DNA from: CAZEJK01 sp964512045
Lineage (GTDB): Bacteria; Acidobacteriota; Thermoanaerobaculia; Thermoanaerobaculales; Sulfomarinibacteraceae
Assembly (NCBI GenBank): GCA_964512045.1
Contig: CAZEJK010000133.1
Span: 1-14,052, forward strand
Direction: 5' to 3'
Length of the DNA: 14,052 nt
Shown here: positions 8,560-14,052 of the stretch, piece after piece
Numbering within the stretch: position 1 is the stretch's first letter
Layout: each line of letters opens with the position of its first letter
Position numbers and translations under genes: made by a program
Notes under the pieces: model-generated
What the model saw: only the letters and a program-made list of their open reading frames with translations
What the model was told of the DNA's origin: nothing
The model's database searches: none

Positions 8560-10071
8560 TCAGCTCCCGCGCAACTGCGCTCCCACAGCCACCTCGAGAT
8601 CCATGAACCGGTCCTGGGAAAGACGTCGCAGCACGGGCTCGCCGCAGGAGTATCGGCGCACCCGATCGGCACGCACAGCCCACGGCCCGCGTGCCTGATC
8701 CCGCACCGCCACGGTCAGCGACGCCGGCGGCGCCTGCACCTCGCCGCTCGCGATCTGGTCGTCGTACAGCACCGTGATCGGCCGTCGAGCTTTGAGCTGC
8801 TCCAGCTCGATGAACGACACGAGGGTTCTGTCGGCCACGAGGACAGCACCGCGTGCCAGCGCAACGTCGAGCGCAACGCACACCGCGCGCACGGGAGGCG
8901 ACTCCGTCGTCCGGTACGTCGACGCCGCAGGAATCACGACCACGGTCGAGACACCGGCGGCCACAGCGACAAGTACCTCCGCCCAGCGGCGCACGACCAG
9001 TGCGACTCCTGCCACGACGAAGCCGCTGGTCACCGCGAGCAGTGGCAGCACGTAGCGCGCATGTTGCGGGTTCGACAGGCCGTAGACAGTGAGCACCACC
9101 GGTACGACCACCGCCCCGAGCAGCTGCCTGGCTGCAGCGTTCTTCCGTCGGATCGCCGCAACGGCGCCAAGACCGGCCAAGGCAAGCCAGACACCCGCGA
9201 TCTCCGGTCGCAGCAGACCGCGGGCGATCCCCGACGCGGCGAACGCTTGCGATACCTCGCCCAGCTGGCCGAAGTGGTACGCCGCGTGCTCTGCCAGGCT
9301 CGCCTCGAGCGGCTCGAAGCCACCGACGGCAAGCACCAGCCCGCCGTACGCCACGAGGCACACCGTCGCACCGGGGAGCACGACCGCGAGCCGCCTGGGC
9401 GCAGCGTGGCAGCGAACGAGCATCACCACCCCGAGCACCCCCACCGGCAGCAGCAGCTGCGGCCGAACAGCGAGCAACATTCCCAATGCCACCGAGCCTC
9501 CCACCAGCTCGGTCTGCGTCGGCTCTCGCCGCAGCCACCACGCCGCGCCGAGGAGGAGGCACGCCGTCGCCGCCGTACCTGTCAGCGCTCGCCCCGCCAG
9601 CAGCCAGGCCACTGGCGTCGCCAGGTACGCTACGGCAGCCGCGACCGCCAGCCGTCGCTGTAGCACGAGAGACCACAGCGCCACCAGCGGGAAAAGCGTC
9701 CAGACACCGATCGCCGCAGAGGCCACTCGCAACCCGTCAACTGGCTCTCTCCCAGCGAGCTCGAGCAACGTCCCGAGACCGATCCATCCGGGGAACCACG
9801 GCGGGTGCGGGTGGTTGGCTCGGACGTCGAGCTCGATCACTGCGGCGGCGAAGTACGCCTCGTCCTGCTCCCAGATCCCGGCCGGGAACACCGCCATCCG
9901 GGAAGCCAACAGCACGAGCACGAGGGCAAGTGTGAGGACGCTATCCAGCCGCTGCGATGGCAGGTCGAGTAGTCGCAGCGTCCCCAGAGGCGACGGTACC
10001 GGTCGCGACGGATCACTCTCCCACCAGCTCCGCCGAGAGCGGCTCGCCGTGCGGTTCTGCCTGGAGCTCAC
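8560..10071 (-). CDS. GT-C type membrane glycosyltransferase (GT39/ArnT-PMT-like)
   Basis: Polytopic inner-membrane protein of about 503 residues, likely a lipid-phosphate-sugar-dependent glycosyltransferase of the PMT/ArnT superfamily; donor and acceptor are unknown. After the first membrane segment (about 43-62) comes the first outer loop with the catalytic-type acidic motif WEQDEAYF (67-74) and the HPPWFPGW segment (89-96), both typical of GT-C enzymes. About ten hydrophobic segments follow up to residue 385, with a conserved-looking PQHARYVLPLLA stretch (335-346). The last 110 residues form a soluble, non-membrane domain. The start is uncertain: a GTG at 10071 lies 20 bases after the purF-like stop and has no good Shine-Dalgarno. 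The frame is open back to a GTG at 10167 inside the previous gene, so overlap and translational coupling are possible. Same strand and tight spacing with both neighbours suggest co-transcription. It could instead belong to another GT-C branch with a similar fold. Confidence 0.75.
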   Translation of the reverse strand: MSSRQNRTASRSRRSWWESDPSRPVPSPLGTLRLLDLPSQRLDSVLTLALVLVLLASRMAVFPAGIWEQDEAYFAAAVIELDVRANHPHPPWFPGWIGLGTLLELAGREPVDGLRVASAAIGVWTLFPLVALWSLVLQRRLAVAAAVAYLATPVAWLLAGRALTGTAATACLLLGAAWWLRREPTQTELVGGSVALGMLLAVRPQLLLPVGVLGVVMLVRCHAAPRRLAVVLPGATVCLVAYGGLVLAVGGFEPLEASLAEHAAYHFGQLGEVSQAFAASGIARGLLRPEIAGVWLALAGLGAVAAIRRKNAAARQLLGAVVVPVVLTVYGLSNPQHARYVLPLLAVTSGFVVAGVALVVRRWAEVLVAVAAGVSTVVVIPAASTYRTTESPPVRAVCVALDVALARGAVLVADRTLVSFIELEQLKARRPITVLYDDQIASGEVQAPPASLTVAVRDQARGPWAVRADRVRRYSCGEPVLRRLSQDRFMDLEVAVGAQLRGS

Positions 10072-10091
10072 CTGTCGACTGTAGCAGGCTC

Positions 10092-11555
10092 CTACGCCAC
10101 CGGCGGCAGCACGTTGCCCGCGTACTCGAACGCCACGGCGCGATGGCCGGTCGCACACGCCATGCACGCCGCCTGACCCTTGAGCACCTTGTCCTGGAAG
10201 ACGTCGGTCGGCAGGTAGAACAAGGCATCGAGACCGAGCTGGCGCCGCACCTCCTCCACCGAGCCGTTGAACCGAGCGCCGATGAGCTCGCCCTGCGTCG
10301 GCGTGTTCACTCCCTGGAAGCAGGAGTCGATCACCATCGGCCAGAGCGCACCGAGCCCGACCCAGCTCGCTCCCGCCGCGCGCATCGCGCGTGCGATCCG
10401 CGAGGCGTTGGTGCCGCGCACCACGCTGTCATCGACCAGGAACACGTTCTTGCCCTCGACCGCCTTGGCGTCCACGCGGAAGTCGAGCATCGCGGCCTCG
10501 TCCCGAGCCACCTGGGTTTCCTCCATGAAGATCCGGCCGCCGAACCGGTACTTGGACACCGGGGTGGCGTACTGCAGCGCCGTGGACTCCACGTCCTTCT
10601 CGATCTTCTGGGCGAACGCCTCGGCGCCGGGGATCGGCGAGTGCGGGATCGGGACCACGAGGTCGATCGTCTGAGCGAGCTCCGGCGCCTTCTCGAGCAC
10701 GTACATGGCCAGCGCCCGACCGGCGCGCCAACGGTGCGAGCGGTTGCGATCGCCCATCATCCACGAGTCGACATCGGCGAAGTAGATCAGCTCGAACGCA
10801 CACGGCCGCGGGTCGCGAACCACCAGCTCGCGCTGGTCGATCTCCAGATCGCGCCCGGTGAACGTGGCGTGGCCCCGCGGCAGATCCTCCAGCACCTCGA
10901 AGCCGTTCTGCTCGAGAGCAAGGGTCTCCGAGCAGACCATCGCCGCGGGCCGGAGTCCGCTTCGACGGACACCGCGTACCATCGGCCGGAAGCCGTGCGG
11001 ATCGCGGAACGCGTACGTCCCATCCGGAGTGGCCGCCACCACCGAGAATGAGCCGGTCACCCGCTCCTGGACCTCCGCAATCGCCTGAAACATCGCCTCG
11101 CGCTCGCTCTTCGCAGACGCAGCGGCCTCGAAATGCTCGAACCACAGGGAGAGCACGCGCAGCAAAGCCTCTCCGTCGCAATCCGTCGACAGGGCCTCGT
11201 CGCGATCCCCCAGCTCCGAGAGGATCTGCTTGACGTTGGTGACGTGACCGTTGTGGGCCAGGGCGATCCGCGCCACGGGATCGAAGAACGGCTGTGCGTT
11301 CCGGGCTCCGCCGCCGCCCGAGGTCTTGTAGCGCGTATGGGCAAGACCGACATCGCCCAGGACGCCGTCGAGCGGCTTGAAGATGTCGTCGGCCAACCCC
11401 TCGCCCTTCTTCAGGGTCGCGGCCCGATGGACCGGATCCCACACGAACAGCCCGGCGTACGCCGGCCCCCGGTGCTGCAGGAAATGGGCGCCGTTGGCCA
11501 GATCCCGGATCACAGGCCGACGATCCGCGCTCACCACCGCAACGATCCCGCACAT
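10092..11555 (-). CDS. purF: PurF-like amidophosphoribosyltransferase, divergent PRPP site
   Basis: Predicted Ntn-type glutamine amidotransferase fused to a phosphoribosyltransferase, the enzyme that makes 5-phosphoribosylamine from PRPP and glutamine. The 487-residue protein starts MCGIVAV, so Cys2 becomes the N-terminal nucleophile with no propeptide. Glutaminase features: QHRGPAYAG (27-35), HTRYKTSG (73-80), NAQPF (86-90), Asn102-Gly103 of the oxyanion site and Asp127 in CDGEALL. The FRDPHGFRPMV motif is at 183-193. The PRPP loop is FLVDDSVVRGTN (372-383). Oddities: the usual PVPDSG-type motif reads PIPHSP (302-307), and the region after GRIFMEETQ lacks the common RxKLNP. A late MACATG motif (465-470) carries two Cys of the last three. 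The ATG at 11555 follows GGAGGA by 4 bases; the frame is open upstream to 11696 but that extension has no family match. It heads the unit purF-like/GT-C/beta-helix, with no other purine genes nearby, so a paralogue with a changed role is possible. Confidence 0.82.
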   Translation of the reverse strand: MCGIVAVVSADRRPVIRDLANGAHFLQHRGPAYAGLFVWDPVHRAATLKKGEGLADDIFKPLDGVLGDVGLAHTRYKTSGGGGARNAQPFFDPVARIALAHNGHVTNVKQILSELGDRDEALSTDCDGEALLRVLSLWFEHFEAAASAKSEREAMFQAIAEVQERVTGSFSVVAATPDGTYAFRDPHGFRPMVRGVRRSGLRPAAMVCSETLALEQNGFEVLEDLPRGHATFTGRDLEIDQRELVVRDPRPCAFELIYFADVDSWMMGDRNRSHRWRAGRALAMYVLEKAPELAQTIDLVVPIPHSPIPGAEAFAQKIEKDVESTALQYATPVSKYRFGGRIFMEETQVARDEAAMLDFRVDAKAVEGKNVFLVDDSVVRGTNASRIARAMRAAGASWVGLGALWPMVIDSCFQGVNTPTQGELIGARFNGSVEEVRRQLGLDALFYLPTDVFQDKVLKGQAACMACATGHRAVAFEYAGNVLPPVA

Positions 11556-11602
11556 CTGGTCCTCCGACTCCGGGACGTCCGCGCTGTCCCGGAAAGCGCC
11601 AT

Positions 11603-11631
11603 GGTACACCGCGAGGCGCCTTCGCGGTACC
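11603..11631. promoter_or_regulatory. Imperfect inverted repeat upstream of the purF-like gene, candidate operator
   Basis: GGTAC (11603-11607) and CGCGA (11610-11614) pair with TCGCG (11622-11626) and GTACC (11627-11631), around a central GGCGCC. Small offsets are caused by bulged AC and T. The element is centred about 60 bases upstream of the purF-like ATG (11555), in the 230-bp spacer shared with the divergent OPT gene. On the minus strand its edge reads TGTACCAT, a possible -10. The position suits an operator or a 5' leader hairpin. Regulator unknown. Confidence 0.35.
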
Positions 11632-11695
11632 GCTGGCCGCACCAGGTGGGCTCGACCGGACGCCCTTCGCAGAGAAGTTGAAGGCCCCCCAGCCA

Positions 11696-11701
11696 TATGC
11701 T
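11696..11701 (+). promoter_or_regulatory. Possible -10 element of the OPT transporter gene
   Basis: TATGCT (followed by A) lies 84 bases before the OPT start codon and matches the TATGCTA before the CDF gene. TTGAAG at 11678-11683 looks like a -35 but the spacing of 12 bases is too short. The transcript leader would be about 75-80 bases. Support is the shared heptamer only. Confidence 0.25.
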
Positions 11702-11770
11702 ACCGTGCTCGCGCCGCATGGTGCCGGTCAAACCTCGCGTCTTGAGTGCCATGCGTGCTCTGAAGTTACC

Positions 11771-11780
11771 AGGGGGAGGA
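11771..11780 (+). promoter_or_regulatory. Strong Shine-Dalgarno fixing the OPT start
   Basis: AGGGGGAGGA ends five bases before the ATG at 11786. The same frame is open from 11678, but the first 36 codons there have no family match and no ribosome site. This element therefore decides the start. A similar GGGGGAG element precedes the MFS start and GAGGGGG the peptidase start. Confidence 0.75.
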
Positions 11781-11785
11781 ATCGC

Positions 11786-13942
11786 ATGCACGACGACTCA
11801 GGCAAGCCGTCCAAGCTGTTACCGGAGAACGCGTACCGCAAGCTCGAGCCAGGAGAGGAGTACCGCCCGGTCGTCGCTGCGGACGACCTGCGCGCCGAGG
11901 TCACCCCGTGGTCGATCGGGCTCGGCGTGCTCATGGTGGTCATCTTCACCGCGGCCTGTGCGTACATGGCGCTGCGCGCCGGCAACGCCATCGAGGCGTC
12001 GATCCCCATCGCCATTCTGGCGATCTTCTTCGGCAAGGGCCGGACGGTGTTCCGATCTCTGTACCCGAACGCGAGCACCATCTTAGAGAACGTCATGGTC
12101 CAGTCGGTGGGTCAGGCCGCCGGCGTGGTCGCAGCCGGCGCCACCTTCGTGGTCCCGGCGATGTACATCAACCAGGTCTCGGTCACCTGGTGGCAGATCT
12201 TCCTCGCCTGCTTCATCGGTGGCTCTCTCGGCGTCGTGCTGATCATTCCGCTGAGGAAGTACTTCGTGAAGGACCTCCACGGCGAGCTGCCCTTCCCTGA
12301 AGCGACGGCGATCAACAACATCCTGGTCACCGGCGAGAGCAGCGCCGGCGGCGCCGGCAAGATCCTGCTGATCTCGTTTGCCGTTGGCGCGCTGTTCGAC
12401 TTCTCCGTGGAGGCACTGCACCTCTGGAACGCCAACCTCTCCAGCTCGGCGCTGTTCGGGATCGGTGGCGATCTCCGAATCGAGATCCAGCTGACCGCCA
12501 TCGCCGCGCTGTTCGGCCTCGGCTACATTATCGGCATCCGCTACGCGTCGATCATCGCGTCCGGCTCGGTGCTGGCGATGCTCGTCATCACACCGGCGAT
12601 CTATCTGTTCGGCAAAGAGATCGACGCGTTCGAGTTTGCTGGTGTGACATATGCCATCGCGGACATGGACGCCACCGGGATATTCGGCGCGTTCGTCAAA
12701 CCGATCGGTATCGGCGCCATTGCGGTATCGGGAATCATCGGCATCCTGCGGATGTGGAAGATCGTCGCATCGTCGGTCACTCTCGGCTTCAAGGGGCTGT
12801 CCAAGGCCACCGGCGGCGAGCTCGCAACCGAGATCCGCACCCAACGCGACATGTCGCCGAAGAACGTGCTCCTCACCCAGGCCGCGACCACCCTCGCCAT
12901 GGGCGTGCTGTTCTTCATCGTCAGCCTGACCACCGACGCCGGCGGCATCACCTACGGCTTCGGCGCCAGCTTCAAGTTCGCACTGGTGGGGATGGTCGTC
13001 GGGTTCCTGCTGAGCTTCCTGTTCACTCCGGTGGCCGCGCAGGCGATCGCCATCGTCGGCGTGAACCCGGTCTCGGGAATGACCCTGATCACCGTCGTGC
13101 TCGCGATCGGCTGCATGATCCTCACCGGGCTTTCGGGTACCGCAGGGATGATTATCGCCTTGATCATCGGCACGGCGGTCTGCACCGCCCTGTCGACCTC
13201 CGGAGCGCTCATCACCGACTTCAAGATCGGCTACTGGCTCGGCTCCACACCTCGCAACCAGGAGGTGTGGAAGTTCCTCGGCATGGCGATTGCCGCACTC
13301 GTCGTGGCCGTCGTGATTCCGATCATGAACAGCGGCTATGGGTTCCTGATCGAGGATCCCGAGACCGGTCTGATGGTGTCCAACGAGCAAGCACTGCCGG
13401 CCCCGCAGGCAAACATGATCGCCGCGGTGTCCAAGGGGCTGATGGATGATCCTGCCAACCAACCGTGGCTCCTGTACGGGCTCGGCGGCATGGTCGCCTT
13501 GATGCTGCTAATGAGCGGCGTCCCGATGCTGGCATTCGCCCTCGGCATCTACCTCCCGATCTCGATCAACATGGCCGTGCTTGGAGGTGCAGTCGTCGCC
13601 TGGATTGTCTCCAGGACTGGAGGCAGCGAGGAGGTGCGCAAGGCGCGTGCCGACCAGGGGACGCTGATCGCCTCCGGCCTGATGGCGGGCGCCGCCATCT
13701 TCGGGGTCATCACGGCGATCCTGAGGACTCCGGACGCCGGTGCGCTCATTCAGTACATCTCGGTGGGCGTCGACTTCGAGGTCGTGGGCGCAACCCTTCG
13801 CGAAAGCGCCCACGAGTGGTACGAAGGCTTCAACGGCCAGATCATCGGCCTCATCATGCTCATACTGCTCGCGGTGGTGAGCTTCCTCCTGGCCCGCGTC
13901 GGCGCCAGGTGGCAGCTGCAATCCGACGGCAGCGAGGAGTAG
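11786..13942 (+). CDS. OPT-family oligopeptide transporter
   Basis: Large inner-membrane secondary transporter of the oligopeptide transporter (OPT) family, proton-coupled in characterised members. Substrates may be small peptides or metal-chelate complexes; specificity cannot be read from sequence. The 718 residues have a soluble N-terminus (1-40) and roughly 14-16 membrane segments. They carry the bacterial OPT hallmarks in order: ENVMVQSVGQAAG (101-113), IPLRKYFVKDLHGELPFPEA (154-173), VGVNPVSGMT (424-433), ITDFKIGYWLGSTPRNQE (476-493), ALPAPQANMIAAV (536-548) and GIYLPISINM (587-596). It is slightly longer than many bacterial members because of a loop around 275-300 and a C-terminal segment (655-685) between the last membrane helices. 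The ATG at 11786 has an excellent Shine-Dalgarno. The gene is divergent from the purF-like gene and ends just before an AT-rich repeat and a terminator hairpin. Together with the peptidase and the MFSD1-like carrier it suggests peptide use. Confidence 0.95.
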   Translation: MHDDSGKPSKLLPENAYRKLEPGEEYRPVVAADDLRAEVTPWSIGLGVLMVVIFTAACAYMALRAGNAIEASIPIAILAIFFGKGRTVFRSLYPNASTILENVMVQSVGQAAGVVAAGATFVVPAMYINQVSVTWWQIFLACFIGGSLGVVLIIPLRKYFVKDLHGELPFPEATAINNILVTGESSAGGAGKILLISFAVGALFDFSVEALHLWNANLSSSALFGIGGDLRIEIQLTAIAALFGLGYIIGIRYASIIASGSVLAMLVITPAIYLFGKEIDAFEFAGVTYAIADMDATGIFGAFVKPIGIGAIAVSGIIGILRMWKIVASSVTLGFKGLSKATGGELATEIRTQRDMSPKNVLLTQAATTLAMGVLFFIVSLTTDAGGITYGFGASFKFALVGMVVGFLLSFLFTPVAAQAIAIVGVNPVSGMTLITVVLAIGCMILTGLSGTAGMIIALIIGTAVCTALSTSGALITDFKIGYWLGSTPRNQEVWKFLGMAIAALVVAVVIPIMNSGYGFLIEDPETGLMVSNEQALPAPQANMIAAVSKGLMDDPANQPWLLYGLGGMVALMLLMSGVPMLAFALGIYLPISINMAVLGGAVVAWIVSRTGGSEEVRKARADQGTLIASGLMAGAAIFGVITAILRTPDAGALIQYISVGVDFEVVGATLRESAHEWYEGFNGQIIGLIMLILLAVVSFLLARVGARWQLQSDGSEE

Positions 13943-13957
13943 AGATTGCTGTAGTAG

Positions 13958-14013
13958 TTTTTAGTTCTTAGTTTTTAGTTCTTAGTTTTTAGTTCTTAGT
14001 TTTTAGTTCTTAG
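13958..14013 (+). repeat. AT-rich tandem array: 4 perfect 14-mers, or 8 TTYTTAG heptamers
   Basis: Four perfect, gap-free copies of TTTTTAGTTCTTAG lie at 13958-13971, 13972-13985, 13986-13999 and 14000-14013. Each 14-mer is itself two heptamers, TTTTTAG and TTCTTAG, so the array is eight TTYTTAG units alternating T and C at the third base. It starts 15 bases after the OPT stop codon and ends 3 bases before a GC hairpin. The composition (about 20% G+C) contrasts sharply with the rest of the window. Because the unit length is 7, TAG falls in all three forward frames and TAA in all three reverse frames. I know of no function from the sequence. Confidence 0.97.
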
Positions 14014-14016
14014 TTG

Positions 14017-14048
14017 CCCCCGCCCGCCCCACGGGTGGGGGTCTTTCT
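14017..14048 (+). terminator. Strong hairpin terminator after the OPT gene
   Basis: CCCCCGCCCG (14017-14026) pairs with CGGGTGGGGG (14032-14041) over 10 bp with one G-U pair and a 5-base loop CCCCA. It is followed by the pyrimidine run TCTTTCT. This is a classic intrinsic terminator shape for the OPT transcript, with a modest U-tract. Unusually, it is preceded by the T-rich heptamer array. Confidence 0.75.
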
Positions 14049-14052
14049 GTGC

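Noticed and set aside
7774..9663. Long open frame on the + strand opposite the beta-helix and glycosyltransferase genes
   Set aside because: Arg/His/Pro-rich translation without family features. It crosses two well-supported genes on the other strand and has no ribosome site; it is a composition shadow.
11556..11696. 47-residue N-terminal extension of the PurF-like protein
   Set aside because: The family needs Cys directly after the initiator Met, and GGAGGA precedes ATG 11555.
11678..11785. 36-residue N-terminal extension of the OPT protein
   Set aside because: It would start at TTG without a ribosome site; AGGGGGAGGA precedes ATG 11786.
12083..13462. 459-codon open frame on the minus strand opposite the OPT gene
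   Set aside because: His/Asp/Arg-rich translation with no domain; the OPT protein has all family motifs on the + strand.
13958..14013. CRISPR array
   Set aside because: Units are 7 or 14 bp with no spacers and there are no cas genes, so this is a simple tandem repeat.

Overview
The window is GC-rich (by eye about 65% G+C) and densely coded. It holds eight protein-coding genes, most with short Shine-Dalgarno-type leaders, and no tRNA, rRNA, CRISPR array, transposase or phage gene that I can recognise. The gene content (secreted prolyl oligopeptidase, MFSD1-like carrier, bacterial OPT transporter, CSLREA/choice-of-anchor beta-helix protein with a dockerin-like tail, EgtD) suggests a free-living, high-GC, probably Gram-negative bacterium. 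Acidobacteriota, Myxococcota or Gemmatimonadota would be plausible, but the sequence does not let me choose.

Layout: (1) 8-850 (+), an unrecognised multi-pass membrane protein ending in 11 prolines, possibly starting upstream of the window. (2) 897-1859 (-), egtD, histidine N-alpha-trimethyltransferase. (3) 2024-2956 (+), a zinc-type cation diffusion facilitator, divergent from egtD, with a dyad just before its start. (4) 3032-4423 (-), an MFSD1-like MFS carrier, convergent with (3) across a hairpin. (5) 4424-4820, the only gap over 300 bp, with a low-complexity GC tract. (6) 4821-6965 (-), a secreted prolyl oligopeptidase. (7) 7117-8496 (-), a secreted beta-helix protein; 8560-10071 (-), a GT-C glycosyltransferase; 10092-11555 (-), a PurF-like amidophosphoribosyltransferase. 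These three probably form one transcription unit that starts at the purF-like gene. (8) 11786-13942 (+), an OPT-family transporter, divergent from the purF-like gene. It is followed by an AT-rich heptamer array (13958-14013) and a strong hairpin (14017-14041).

How they may work together: three of the eight genes concern small peptides. A signal-peptide-bearing prolyl oligopeptidase would cut proline-containing peptides outside the cytoplasm. An MFSD1-type carrier (the animal protein carries dipeptides) and an OPT transporter could bring products in. This is inference from family and proximity; the genes are not all in one operon. The purF-like/GT-C/beta-helix unit pairs a nucleotide-precursor-type enzyme with cell-surface genes, and its logic is unclear.

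The least explained signals are the eight-copy TTYTTAG array beside the terminator, the divergent PRPP-site motif of the PurF homologue, the bacterial MFSD1 homologue beside a peptidase, and the egtD gene with no other ergothioneine gene nearby. I see no convincing undescribed multi-gene system beyond these leads.
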